A DNA stretch of 47,430 nt from Hyphomicrobiales bacterium (lineage in GTDB: Bacteria; Pseudomonadota; Alphaproteobacteria; Rhizobiales; Rhizobiaceae), in contig JAKDNM010000013.1 in NCBI GenBank assembly GCA_030456445.1, positions 1-47,430 on the forward strand. The letters are read 5' to 3'. Positions within the stretch are counted from its first letter, which is position 1, and each line of letters opens with the position of its first letter. Both the position numbers and the translations under genes were made by a program. Of this stretch, positions 13,566-22,579 are shown in pieces. A model generated the notes under the pieces. It was not told where the DNA came from. It was given only the letters and a program-made list of their open reading frames with translations, and searched no databases.

Positions 13566-15650
13566 ATGTCCACAGCAATCGAGCCCTGCGATCCAGTTGA
13601 GTTCGCCCGCCTCAAGCGACGTCTGGAGCGCGAGCGCGCGGCTCGCCTCGAAGTGGAGGCGATTTCAGAAAAAGGCTTGCGCGAACTCTATATGCGCGAG
13701 CAGGAACTGCGCCTGCTGCAGGATATCGCTACATCGGCGAACCTGTCGCAATCGGTGGGTGACGTGTTTCAATTCGCTCTCACCCGAATCTGTGATTTCA
13801 TGGCATGGCCGATCGGGCATGTTTTTCTCGTCGAAGAACACGATGGTTCGGTCCACCTGCGGTCGATGGCGCTCTGGCATACGCAGGATCCGCAAAAGAT
13901 CGCGCCATTTCGTGCGATGACGGAAGCGCGCGATCTGGCGCCCGGTGAAGGGCTGCCCGGCAAGGTCTATCTGACAGGGTCCGCAGCCTGGGTCGCCGAT
14001 GTCGTCGCCGATGCCACGTTCCCGCGTAAGAATGCCGCCGATGAAAGCGGCATCCAGGCGGCCTGCGCGTTTCCGATACTTGTCGGCCAGCAGACAGTTG
14101 CCGTCGTTGAGTTTTATACCGATCATATTGTCGAGCGCGACGAGGCGTTTATGCAGCTGGTGCCGCAGGTCGCCACACATCTCGGCCGCGCCATCGAACG
14201 CCAACGCGCCGAGGACCGCCTGATCCATGACGCCTCCCACGACCCGCTGACAGGTTTGCCAAATCGTGCTCTGTTTCTTGACCGGCTCAATCAATCGATC
14301 GCTCACATGGGACGCAATGCCGGATCGCAGTTTGCGGTTTTGTTCATCGATCTTGACCGATTCAAGATCGTCAACGACAGCCTTGGACATCTCGCCGGTG
14401 ACAACCTCATTATTCAGGTTTCCGACCGGTTGAAGGGCGCACTCAGGCACGGGGAAGCGGCAGTCGGCCTGACTATCGATATGCCAAGCTCTAGCACGCT
14501 CGCGCGTCTCGGCGGCGACGAATTCACCATCCTGCTGACCGACATCGACGATCCGAGCGATGCGGTGCGCGTCGCCAAGCGTGTGGAGGAAGCGCTTAAC
14601 CTGCCCTTCGCCATCGATGGTCAGGAAGTCTATACAAGCGCCAGCATCGGTATCGCATCGAGCGCTTCAGGATATGAGACCGCTGACGCCATTCTGCGAG
14701 ATGCCGATCTTGCCATGTACCGCGCCAAGGCGCTGGGCAAGGCACGATGCGAGTTGTTCGATCAAAAGATGCACCAGGAGGCAATGAAGCGGCTGGCGCT
14801 CGAAACGGATCTGCGGCGTGCGCTCCAGAATGATGAGTTTGTCCTTCACTACCAGCCGATCGTCGCGCTCAATACCAACGAGATTGTGGGCTTCGAAGCA
14901 CTGGTGCGCTGGCAGAAGCCGGATGGCGAATTGGTTTTCCCGGGTGACTTTATCGAAATCATGGAGGAGACCGGCCTGATCGTCTTTCTCGGCCGCTGGG
15001 TGCTGGAAGAGGCCTGTCGTACCGCACAGGCGCTACAGGGCCAGTTTCCGCGCGACGAACCGTTGTCGATCAGCGTGAATGTCTCGCCGCGCCAATTTGC
15101 CCAACCTGACCTTATCACGCAAATTCGCGCGGTTATTGCCGAAACCGGCATAGATCCACGCTGCCTGCGGCTGGAAATCACAGAGAGCGTGACGATCGGT
15201 GACCACGAGCGCGTGGCGGCGGTGCTGACGGAATTGAAGGAACTGGGCATCCGCTTGAGCATCGATGATTTCGGCACCGGCTATTCGTCCCTGAGCTACC
15301 TTCACTCGTTGCCACTTGACGTGCTGAAGATCGACCGCTCGTTTATCGCGGCGATGAACCAGAGCCCGGAAAGTTTCCAGATCGTCCAGACGATCATGAG
15401 CCTGGCCCGCAATCTCGGCATGGACGTCATCGCTGAGGGTGCCGAAGTCCTCGGCCAGGTGGAGCAGTTGCAATCGATGGGCTGCGGGTTCGGTCAGGGA
15501 TATTATTTCTCGAAACCGATCGATCTGGTCGGTCTTCGCTCGCTCCTTATGCGCTCGATACTGCCAACCGACGGCCAGGATGGGTCGCAAACTGGGCATG
15601 AGCGCCAGCATGGGCTGCTTGACGGCCTCGCTACGCTCAAGGCAGGCTGA
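13566..15650 (+). CDS. GAF-GGDEF-EAL cyclic-di-GMP enzyme
   Basis: A 694-residue cytosolic protein. A basic, coiled-coil-like N-terminus (10-50) leads to a GAF domain (about 55-210), then GGDEF (about 225-395) and EAL (about 410-665). The diguanylate cyclase signature is intact (LARLGGDEFTIL, GGDEF at 316-320) but there is no RxxD inhibitory site before it. The phosphodiesterase signature is intact (FEALVRWQ, EAL at 444-446), as is the DDFGTGYSSLSYL motif. Both activities are possible. It has no heme domain of its own and stands directly behind H-NOX, the likely input partner. The start is ATG 13566. Confidence 0.93.
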   Translation: MSTAIEPCDPVEFARLKRRLERERAARLEVEAISEKGLRELYMREQELRLLQDIATSANLSQSVGDVFQFALTRICDFMAWPIGHVFLVEEHDGSVHLRSMALWHTQDPQKIAPFRAMTEARDLAPGEGLPGKVYLTGSAAWVADVVADATFPRKNAADESGIQAACAFPILVGQQTVAVVEFYTDHIVERDEAFMQLVPQVATHLGRAIERQRAEDRLIHDASHDPLTGLPNRALFLDRLNQSIAHMGRNAGSQFAVLFIDLDRFKIVNDSLGHLAGDNLIIQVSDRLKGALRHGEAAVGLTIDMPSSSTLARLGGDEFTILLTDIDDPSDAVRVAKRVEEALNLPFAIDGQEVYTSASIGIASSASGYETADAILRDADLAMYRAKALGKARCELFDQKMHQEAMKRLALETDLRRALQNDEFVLHYQPIVALNTNEIVGFEALVRWQKPDGELVFPGDFIEIMEETGLIVFLGRWVLEEACRTAQALQGQFPRDEPLSISVNVSPRQFAQPDLITQIRAVIAETGIDPRCLRLEITESVTIGDHERVAAVLTELKELGIRLSIDDFGTGYSSLSYLHSLPLDVLKIDRSFIAAMNQSPESFQIVQTIMSLARNLGMDVIAEGAEVLGQVEQLQSMGCGFGQGYYFSKPIDLVGLRSLLMRSILPTDGQDGSQTGHERQHGLLDGLATLKAG

Positions 15651-15886
15651 CCCTCACCCGTCGCCTGGTCAACCAGCTATCTTGACCCCAACGAGCGGGC
15701 CGGAAGATCGGGCACGCTCTTCTGCCAACCCGGCTATCGGCTGGCAGTGAAGATTGGCTTCGAAGCAATCTCTATGTCGAGGATGTAACGGCCATAGGCC
15801 CCGGCTACCGACGATCGATGTTCTGATCAGCCTCTCCCCGAGAGCATCGCCCCGAATTTGAGGCGGATGGTTTCTTTGCGTTGCAG

Positions 15887-15905
15887 TATCCTCCCCAGGG
15901 GGATA
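15887..15905. promoter_or_regulatory. CsoR/RcnR-type operator
   Basis: TATCC-TCCCC-A-GGGGGATA: a near-palindrome with C- and G-tracts flanked by TAT/ATA, the pattern bound by CsoR/RcnR-family repressors. It ends 10 bases before the repressor start and overlaps the ribosome site region, so binding would block expression of the repressor and the exporter genes behind it. Confidence 0.55.
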
Positions 15906-15915
15906 GGAATCTGGC

Positions 15916-16197
15916 ATGAGCAAAACGCCCCATCTTCACACAACGCATCCAGAAATCGTCAAGCGCCTGAAGCGGGCCGGCGGCCACCTCCAGAGCGTTG
16001 TCGAAATGATCGAATCCGGACGGTCCTGCCTCGATATCGCACAGCAGCTCCACGCGGTCGAGAAGGCCATTTGCCAGGCAAAGAAGACCCTGATCCAGGA
16101 CCATCTTGATCATTGCCTTGAAGATGTCGTCGGGCCACTGGCGCGGGAGCAGCGCCGCTCGATCGATGAATTCAAAGAAATCACCAAGTACCTGTGA
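15916..16197 (+). CDS. metal-sensing repressor, CsoR/RcnR family (DUF156)
   Basis: A 93-residue all-helical repressor of the CsoR/RcnR/FrmR family. The four metal-binding positions read H6, C38, H63 and C67, spaced 32, 25 and 4 residues apart. This HCHC set matches the nickel sensor InrS rather than RcnR (HCHH) or CsoR (xCHC). It starts with a His-rich MSKTPHLHTTHPE. It should leave its operator when Ni(II) (or Co(II)) is bound, freeing the exporter genes downstream. The rcnA-type gene follows after 10 bases. Confidence 0.9.
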   Translation: MSKTPHLHTTHPEIVKRLKRAGGHLQSVVEMIESGRSCLDIAQQLHAVEKAICQAKKTLIQDHLDHCLEDVVGPLAREQRRSIDEFKEITKYL

Positions 16198-16207
16198 GCC
16201 TCTTCAG

Positions 16208-17359
16208 ATGCCTTCCTTTGCCTCGCTGATTCAGCAAAGCTCCGCCCATGCGTGGCTGTTCATTCCCTCGGCAATCCTGCTGGGCGCGCTGCACGGGCTT
16301 GAACCCGGTCATTCGAAAACAATGATGGCAGCGTTCATCGTTGCTGTCCGAGGAACCGTGAAGCAAGCCGTGCTGCTCGGCCTGGCCGCGACGATCTCAC
16401 ATACGGCCGTCGTATGGGGGATCGCGCTAGGCGGGATGTATCTCTGGAGGGGCATCGCTCCGGAAACGTTCGAGCCGTGGCTGCAACTGGCGTCGGGCTT
16501 CATCATCATCGGCATGGCGCTATGGATGATCAATCGCACATGGGCAGATCGCCAGGCGACAAAGACCGCAGCCGATCACACCCACGGCCATGGACATAAC
16601 CATACGCATGGACATGACCACGGGCACGATGGAGTCCGTCGCATCGACACGGGGCGTGGCGTGATCTCGGTCGAGGTGTTCGAGAACGGCGTTCCGCCAC
16701 GGTGGCACATCCGGAACGAACGTGGCGCGCACTGGCATGCCGAAGACGTGACGGTAACGACGGAACGGCCTGACGGCGTGAAGCAGGCCTTCACGTTTGC
16801 CGAGAAGGGCGGCTACCTCGAATCCGTCGATGAAATCCCCGAGCCGCACGAGTTCATGGCACAGGTGAGCCTCGGCCATGGCGGGCATTCGCATGACTAT
16901 GATCTGAGCTTCGCGGAGGGGCATGGCCACGGCCACGTGCACGAGGAACTGCAAGGCCTCTCCGTCACGTCGGACGGCTATCAGGATGCCCATGAGAGGG
17001 CGCATGCCAACGATATCCGCCGCCGTTTCACCGACCAGAATGTCACCACATGGCAAATCGCTCTCTTCGGCCTGACCGGCGGCCTCATCCCATGCCCTGC
17101 GGCCATCACGATCCTGCTCCTCTGTCTCCAGTTGAAGGAAATCCCATTGGGAGCCGTGCTGGTGCTCTGCTTCTCCATCGGGCTCGCCATCACGCTGGTG
17201 ACGGTCGGGGCGGTTGCCGCCATCAGCGTGAAGCATGTCAGGAAGCGCGTCCCGTGGCTCTCGACGGCTGCGGCCCGCGCGCCCTACTTCTCTGGGCTAC
17301 TTATCATCGCGGTCGGGCTCTATGTCAGCTATCAAGGACTGTCGGCATTGCAGGCATGA
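16208..17359 (+). CDS. rcnA: nickel/cobalt efflux protein RcnA (NicO family)
   Basis: A 383-residue inner-membrane exporter. The N-terminal half has the NicO signature HGLEPGHSKT (about residue 29) and membrane segments; a long His-rich loop (about 120-285, with HTHGHGHNHTHGHDHGH and GHGHGHVHEE) separates it from the C-terminal half with LTGGLIPCPAAITILLL. It pumps Ni(II) and Co(II) out of the cell. I chose ATG at 16208, which fits the conserved start MPSFASLI; a longer frame from 16106 would overlap the repressor gene. The soluble domain inserted in the loop is larger than in E. coli RcnA. Confidence 0.92.
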   Translation: MPSFASLIQQSSAHAWLFIPSAILLGALHGLEPGHSKTMMAAFIVAVRGTVKQAVLLGLAATISHTAVVWGIALGGMYLWRGIAPETFEPWLQLASGFIIIGMALWMINRTWADRQATKTAADHTHGHGHNHTHGHDHGHDGVRRIDTGRGVISVEVFENGVPPRWHIRNERGAHWHAEDVTVTTERPDGVKQAFTFAEKGGYLESVDEIPEPHEFMAQVSLGHGGHSHDYDLSFAEGHGHGHVHEELQGLSVTSDGYQDAHERAHANDIRRRFTDQNVTTWQIALFGLTGGLIPCPAAITILLLCLQLKEIPLGAVLVLCFSIGLAITLVTVGAVAAISVKHVRKRVPWLSTAAARAPYFSGLLIIAVGLYVSYQGLSALQA

Positions 17360-17362
17360 TCC

Positions 17363-17917
17363 ATGTACCTGTTCCAGTATCTCGTCAGCATCCAGCGTGA
17401 CATCCATCTGGCCTTCGCCGACAAGATAGGAACATTCGCACAGACGGGAGACTGAAAGCTTCTCGCCGCCTATCTTCCCATGGGCATCGTCTTTGGTGCT
17501 GCGGGCAGCGTCGGCCGCGCACCGTTGCTGGAAGGAATCAGCCGGGGGCTGCTCGGCGTGATCGGCTTGTGGATGCTCTGGCAGGCCTTCCGGGGAACGC
17601 ACGATCATGTCGGCCCGGAAGGGTCGGCGATGGGATTCACGGCGGGCCTGATTCCTTGCCCGCTGACCCTGTTCGTCATGATCTTCGCCATCTCGCGCGG
17701 TGTTCCGGAAGCCGGGATGGCCTTCGCTGTAACGATGATGACGGGCGTTGCCGCCACGCTCTCTGCCGTAGCGCTTGCGGCGGTGTTCTTCCGCCAGCAA
17801 CTCATCAGATTGCTGGAGACGCGGCCTCAGGTCGTGACGGCGGTCACAAGGGCTATCCAGATCGTTGTGGGATTAGTCCTCGTCCTTGTCGGGTGGAACG
17901 CCATAGCCTCCGGGTGA
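17363..17917 (+). pseudogene. second NicO-type exporter, broken
   Basis: Frame from ATG 17363 reads MYLFQYLVSIQRDIHLAFAD and then reaches a TGA at 17453-17455, in the place where the family has Trp (TGDWKLLAAYLP). The same frame continues open to 17917 with RAPLLEGISRGLLGVIGL, GLIPCPLTLFVMIF and a normal C-terminus. In addition, the segment after MGIVFGA that should hold the HAMTPGHSK metal-site motif and two membrane segments is missing in frame, so the frame jumps to AGSVGRAPLL. A stop codon plus loss of the signature motif make it a pseudogene, though a shortened product from ATG 17480 is formally possible. Confidence 0.8.
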
Positions 17918-18046
17918 GTTCAGAAAGTTCGCATTGACAGAACCGCCGTTCGGCGCGATTGAATCGCGCATGGGGATTGCGATCTCCCCACGAGGCTCCG
18001 GCTCAAGAATCGCGTCCAGGAACCCGGCAACCGGAAAGGACGCGCC

Positions 18047-18865
18047 ATGCCATCCCCCACTACTATTTCACCCGAAAAGCTTGCCCGCCTGATCGGAACG
18101 CCGAACTGTCCAGCCCTGATCGATGTCCGCACCGACGAGGACTTCGCCTCGGATCCGCGGTTGATACCGGGCTCCGTCCGCCGCCCGCATACCCACGTGC
18201 AGGAATGGGGCGGATCGATCCCGGCCCCCTCCGCCGTCGCGGTCTGCCAAAGCGGAAAGAAACTCAGCGAAGGCGTCGCCGCATGGCTGCGCCAGATGGG
18301 AACGCCTGCGGAAGCCCTCGAAGGAGGGCATGAAGCATGGATCGCGGCGGGCCTGCCAACGGTTCTTACCGCAAGAATCCCATCTCCTGATGCGACCGGA
18401 AGGACGGTCTGGGTGACACGATCCCGCCCCAAGATCGACCGGATCGCCTGCCCGTGGCTGATCCGGCGCTTTGTCGATCCGCATGCCGCCTTCCTGTTCG
18501 TCACACCTCAGGAAGTGGAGGCGGTCGGGGAACGGTTTGCCGCGACCCCCTTCGATATCGAAAACGTGTTCTGGAGCCATCGCGGAGGCCTCTGCACCTT
18601 CGACGTGATGGTGGAGGAATTCGGTCTGGCGACGGAACCGCTGCTCAGGCTTGCGACGATCGTCAGGGCCGCCGACACCGCACGGCTCGACCTCGCGCCG
18701 GAGGCCACAGGGCTTCTGGCCGCCACGCTCGGGTTGTCCCGCATGTATTCCGATGACCTGGCGCAACTGGAAGCAGGCATGGTGCTCTATGATGCCTTCT
18801 ACCGTTGGTGCCGGGACGCGACGGACGAGACGCACAACTGGCCGACCAACAAGCCGGGAGCGTGA
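18047..18865 (+). CDS. chrB: rhodanese and ChrB-domain chromate resistance protein
   Basis: A 272-residue fusion: an N-terminal rhodanese domain (about 8-110, catalytic C67 in AVAVCQSGKK, IDVRTDEDF before it) and a C-terminal chromate-resistance ChrB domain (about 120-260) with WVTRSRPKIDRIACPWLI and FDVMVEEFG. ChrB-type proteins act in chromate sensing or reduction with ChrA. This version lacks the usual N-terminal DNA-binding domain of full ChrB, so an enzymatic or binding role is likelier than repression. It starts after a GGAAAGGA ribosome site and ends two bases before chrA. Confidence 0.85.
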   Translation: MPSPTTISPEKLARLIGTPNCPALIDVRTDEDFASDPRLIPGSVRRPHTHVQEWGGSIPAPSAVAVCQSGKKLSEGVAAWLRQMGTPAEALEGGHEAWIAAGLPTVLTARIPSPDATGRTVWVTRSRPKIDRIACPWLIRRFVDPHAAFLFVTPQEVEAVGERFAATPFDIENVFWSHRGGLCTFDVMVEEFGLATEPLLRLATIVRAADTARLDLAPEATGLLAATLGLSRMYSDDLAQLEAGMVLYDAFYRWCRDATDETHNWPTNKPGA

Positions 18866-18867
18866 CC

Positions 18868-20280
18868 ATGGCCACGCTCCTCCAAAAGGAGACGACACCG
18901 GAAACGGCTGCCGCTCCTAATCATGGCGTGCCATTCCGTGAGGCGGTCGCGGTATGGGCCAAGGTGGCCGCTCTAAGCTTCGGCGGTCCCGCCGGCCAGA
19001 TCGCGGTCATGCATCGCATTCTGGTCGAGGAAAAGCGCTGGATCGGCGAGAACCGATTCCTGCACGCCCTCAACTATTGCATGCTGCTGCCAGGGCCGGA
19101 AGCCCAGCAACTCGCGATCTATGTCGGCTGGCTGCTCCACAAGACCAAGGGCGGCCTTGTTGCCGGGACATTGTTTGTGCTGCCGGGATTTGTCTCGATC
19201 CTAGCGCTCAGCTACATCTATGCCGCCTTCGGTGACGTTACCGTCATCGAAGGCCTGTTTTTCGGCCTGAAGGCTGCGGTCCTGGCGATCGTCCTCCATG
19301 CGGTCGTACGCATCGGCAAGCGTGCTTTGAAGAACTACGCGATGATCGCCATCGCCGTCGCGGCCTTCGTCGCCATCTTCTTTTTCCATGTGCCGTTTCC
19401 GCTCATCATCCTCATGGCCGGCGTGACGGGCTTTATCGGAGGCCACGCGGAGTCGCCGCTGTTCCGGATAGGCGGCGGGCATGGAACGGCATCCGCTGCT
19501 GCCTTCGCGGACAAGGATTCCGCGCTCGGAGAGGAAACCCCTGAGCACACGCGGCCGAACAAACGGTGGTCTTTGTGGATTTCGGCTGTGCTGCTCGCCT
19601 TGTGGCTTGGCCCCGTAGCGCTGCTCGTCATCGCCCTCGGGCCAAACCACGTACTCAGCCAGATCGCGGTTTTCTTCAGCGAGATGGCCATGGTGACGTT
19701 CGGCGGAGCCTACGCGGTCCTGTCCTATGTCGCGCAACAGGCCGTTCAACACTATGGATGGCTACGCCCGGGGGAAATGTTGGACGGACTCGGCATGGCG
19801 GAGACGACGCCCGGTCCACTCATAATGGTCGTGCAGTTCGTGGGCTTCATGGCCGCCTATCGCAGCCCCGGCACACTGGACCCGATGGTTGCCGCGACCC
19901 TTGGGGCCGTTCTCACTACGTGGGTGACGTTCGTGCCATGCTTCCTCTGGATATTCCTCGGCGCACCGTTCATCGAAACCCTGCGGACCAACGTGGCGTT
20001 GACCGGCGCGATGTCGGCCATCACCGCCGCCGTCGTGGGCGTCATCATGAACCTGGCGATCTGGTTTGCCCTCCACGTCCTGTTTCGGCAGGCGGCAATC
20101 TGGGAGGGCTACGGCATGAGGATCGACGTGCCTGTCTGGAGCGCGATCAACCTGCCGTCCCTCGGCCTGACGCTGGCCGCACTGTTCGCGATTTTCAGGC
20201 TAGGATTGCCGATGCTCGTCGTGCTGTTGGCGGCAGCGCTTGTAGGAATTATCGAGGTCTTGATTATTGGAGTAGGCTGA
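18868..20280 (+). CDS. chrA: chromate transporter ChrA (long form)
   Basis: A 470-residue membrane protein with two CHR domains: the first (about 20-200) with SFGGPAGQIAVMHR and LLPGPEAQQLA, the second (about 265-465) with TFGGAYAVLSYV and ETTPGPLIMVVQFVGF. The SFGGP and PGP signatures are those of ChrA, which exports chromate by proton exchange. The domains are joined by a hydrophilic linker (about 205-255). I chose ATG 18868, two bases after chrB, and not the longer frame from 18805 that overlaps it. Confidence 0.93.
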   Translation: MATLLQKETTPETAAAPNHGVPFREAVAVWAKVAALSFGGPAGQIAVMHRILVEEKRWIGENRFLHALNYCMLLPGPEAQQLAIYVGWLLHKTKGGLVAGTLFVLPGFVSILALSYIYAAFGDVTVIEGLFFGLKAAVLAIVLHAVVRIGKRALKNYAMIAIAVAAFVAIFFFHVPFPLIILMAGVTGFIGGHAESPLFRIGGGHGTASAAAFADKDSALGEETPEHTRPNKRWSLWISAVLLALWLGPVALLVIALGPNHVLSQIAVFFSEMAMVTFGGAYAVLSYVAQQAVQHYGWLRPGEMLDGLGMAETTPGPLIMVVQFVGFMAAYRSPGTLDPMVAATLGAVLTTWVTFVPCFLWIFLGAPFIETLRTNVALTGAMSAITAAVVGVIMNLAIWFALHVLFRQAAIWEGYGMRIDVPVWSAINLPSLGLTLAALFAIFRLGLPMLVVLLAAALVGIIEVLIIGVG

Positions 20281-20376
20281 AACCTATAACGCCGCCGAAG
20301 CAACCGATTTTGACGGTACTTATCAAAGCAGTTGACTGTAATTGGCTCGCCAAATAGGTGCACGAGATGTTTCGTG

Positions 20377-20458
20377 CTGGGCACGCTATCCGCAGTCAAG
20401 GTGGGGATCGGCGTCGCGCCGCTTCCTATCTCCCCGAGTGATGCGGAAGAGACGCTGG
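20377..20458 (+). pseudogene. LysR regulator fragment
   Basis: A short frame reads LGTLSAVKVGIGVAPLPISP then SDAEETLV, matching the end of a LysR substrate-binding domain (AVKAGxGIAPLP, then GDAExxLV). It has neither start nor the rest of the gene, and ends against the stop of the minus-strand gene at 20459. A remnant of a gene removed when the oxidase cluster joined the chromate genes. Confidence 0.5.
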
Positions 20459-21034
20459 TTAGACGATGTTACCCACCGCGGCGACAATCTCGAGCCGGTT
20501 GATCGCAAAATCGACGGCGCCGGCCGGATTTCCCCCGGCATCGAGCAGAAGGACTTTCAATTCCAAGGCGGCGATATCGTCTATATTCGAACGCAAAGCA
20601 ATGAATTGCGACGCTCCCCCAACTCCATTGGCAGTCTGCGCAAACCCTGTTCCGGTACCCGCCTGTGTGACGGTGAATTCCATCTGCACGTTCTGCCCGG
20701 CTCCGTTGCCAGGCAGCACGGGTTCAACGTCCATCCCCACGCCGGTGATGGGCGGGTCGAACGCAATCTTCAAGGATGTTCCGGGGTTCTGGTTGGTCGC
20801 AATGACCGTCTCGCCATTCGTCGAAAAGTGCCCGAGGAAACTCGCGCCCTGCGTCAGGCGCACAAATTTGTCGTTGTCGGAAATCGTGCACCAGCAGCGC
20901 TTGGCCTGCGAGCGGATGCGGGAAAAGCGCAGGGTGTTTCCATCGCCCGCTATGCCGCGCCAGGGTTGTGCGTCGGCGTCTGGGTCCAAAGCGATCGTGT
21001 TGCGATCCGCTACCTGCGCTACAAGGAAGGCCAT
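20459..21034 (-). CDS. hypothetical protein with beta-sandwich-like character
   Basis: A 191-residue protein I do not recognise. It is rich in Gly, Asn, Thr and short beta strands (TQGASFLGHFSTNGETVIAT, GVGMDVEPVL, AINRLEIVAAVG), a pattern seen in secreted adhesive or PEP-CTERM-type extracellular domains, but it has no clear signal peptide: the start MAFLVAQVADRNTIALDPDA is not a typical one. It is the last gene of the multicopper oxidase operon, 24 bases after the previous stop. It may have been exported with the oxidase or its start may be wrong. Confidence 0.7.
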   Translation of the reverse strand: MAFLVAQVADRNTIALDPDADAQPWRGIAGDGNTLRFSRIRSQAKRCWCTISDNDKFVRLTQGASFLGHFSTNGETVIATNQNPGTSLKIAFDPPITGVGMDVEPVLPGNGAGQNVQMEFTVTQAGTGTGFAQTANGVGGASQFIALRSNIDDIAALELKVLLLDAGGNPAGAVDFAINRLEIVAAVGNIV

Positions 21035-21058
21035 CGTACTATCCTCTTGCTGCGGGAT

Positions 21059-22579
21059 TCAAAGTATCGGCTTGGGACGTGGCCCACAGTTCACGCTCGC
21101 GGGCGGCGGCGCCACGTCCGGCCACGGCGACAACTGGCCGACCTGCGGCCCGGCGACCGCCGTTGTCTCGAGCGGACCGGAACCGAACAGAAGGAAGGCG
21201 AGGCACTCGAAATTATTGGGCAGGATCGGGTCGCCGATCACCTTGTTTTCGGGGAAGATGAATTCGCCAAACGGCGCGATATACTGGCCGGCGACCAGCC
21301 CGTGAGCGAACACCGGCGTTTCAGGGACCGGTTGCCCGTCGAGGTTTGCGCCATTGGCCACGCGCACCATCAATTCCCGCGGCGCGCCCTTCAGCGTGCC
21401 GTCGGAGGCGAACAGGGCATTGGCTCGCTGGCCCAGTATCAATCGGAAACGGCCAAGAGGCGCCGGCTGCGCGGGAACCGTGTTGAACAGGCGCAGCGTA
21501 CCGTCGCCGCTGGCGGGATCGACGTCGATGGCATAGAGTTCCACCGAACGGCTGGGATCGGTGGTCACGCCTTCGATTTTCAATCTGTCCTGTGTCTCCT
21601 GCGGGAAAGTGACGGCGGGATCGGCCAGGTCGCGGGGCACGAGCGGCCCCTGCGTTCCGATGAGCGACCCTTCGACGAAAAGGTAGGCGGGATCTTGGCC
21701 GGGCGCGGTGTAAATGCCGACATTGGCCTCGACGGTATGGGCGGAAATGTAGCTGCCGCCGGCACCGCTGGCGAGCGTGCCGGAAAACAGGATGAAGTCG
21801 CCGGGCATCAGCGGCGCCTGTCTGGTGGGATCGCAACCGGGACAGGGCGGAATGTCCAATGCGCCCGCCGGCGAACCCGGCACGCCGGCAGCGCCCATGA
21901 CGAAGGTGGTGAGAGGCTTGCCGTCGCCGCCATTGGGCCGGTTGGCGGCCGGGCACTCGCCAGGCGCCGACGCCTGGGGAATGCACATCGGGTAGCCGGT
22001 GCCGGCATGGATCGTCGGATTGGCTTCATCCACCATGAAGCGGGCATCGGCGTTGGGATCGGGCGGCGCGTAGACGCCGTTGGGATCGTTGATACGCAAG
22101 CGCGCAATCGGTTGGGCCGATGCGGCCGCCGGGTCGGCAACCACCTGGATTTCCCCGTCGGCGCCGATCTGCTTGACAAAGCCCGCGCCGGTTGCAAGCG
22201 AGTGCTGCGATATCCAGACCAGCCCGGCAATATATTTGTCGCCCACAATATTGCCGACGACAGTGGCTTCATAGGCCGCTACCGGTGCTGGCGTATCCGT
22301 CAGGGCGAGACCGCTGCTGGTGCCGGGCGCAACCGCGTTCAGGTCAAAAATATCCTTGGGTGTCAGATAGCGCGCCGGCATCTGGATGATGAGGTTCTTC
22401 GGCAATGTCACCTCGACCCCGTGAACGGTCATCTTCGCCGAGGACAGGCGGTCGCCCGCATTGTCGATGCTGAATTTCTCGATGTGGCCGATGAGGGTGA
22501 ACTGGTGGGCCATGTCGGCCAAGGCCATCGTTGGTGAGAGCGCCAGACAGGCTACGATTGCAACCGCCGTTTTCATCAT
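21059..22579 (-). CDS. secreted protein of unknown function in the oxidase operon
   Basis: A 506-residue protein with a clear signal peptide (MKTAVAIVACLALSPTMALA, cleavage about residue 22). The mature part contains a conserved-looking start HQFTLIGHIEKFSI, pairs of cysteines (PPCPGCDP near 245-252, further single Cys) and many short beta strands. No known enzyme motif is seen. The gene begins in a four-base overlap with the end of the beta-propeller gene, so the products are made together and probably act with the extracytoplasmic oxidase, for instance in its assembly or as a surface partner. Function unknown. Confidence 0.75.
   Translation of the reverse strand: MMKTAVAIVACLALSPTMALADMAHQFTLIGHIEKFSIDNAGDRLSSAKMTVHGVEVTLPKNLIIQMPARYLTPKDIFDLNAVAPGTSSGLALTDTPAPVAAYEATVVGNIVGDKYIAGLVWISQHSLATGAGFVKQIGADGEIQVVADPAAASAQPIARLRINDPNGVYAPPDPNADARFMVDEANPTIHAGTGYPMCIPQASAPGECPAANRPNGGDGKPLTTFVMGAAGVPGSPAGALDIPPCPGCDPTRQAPLMPGDFILFSGTLASGAGGSYISAHTVEANVGIYTAPGQDPAYLFVEGSLIGTQGPLVPRDLADPAVTFPQETQDRLKIEGVTTDPSRSVELYAIDVDPASGDGTLRLFNTVPAQPAPLGRFRLILGQRANALFASDGTLKGAPRELMVRVANGANLDGQPVPETPVFAHGLVAGQYIAPFGEFIFPENKVIGDPILPNNFECLAFLLFGSGPLETTAVAGPQVGQLSPWPDVAPPPASVNCGPRPKPIL

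Noticed and set aside
15722-15747. CTGCCA and TGGCAG arms after the GGDEF-EAL gene, looking like another WYL operator or a terminator
   Set aside because: The arms are 14 bases apart, not 5, there is no T-run, and no regulated gene starts next to it.
20342-22537. Long plus-strand open frame (731 codons) opposite the oxidase operon genes
   Set aside because: Composition is that of an antisense shadow (many Arg, Gly and His), with no family motif; the minus-strand genes have signal peptides, coupled starts and recognisable domains.
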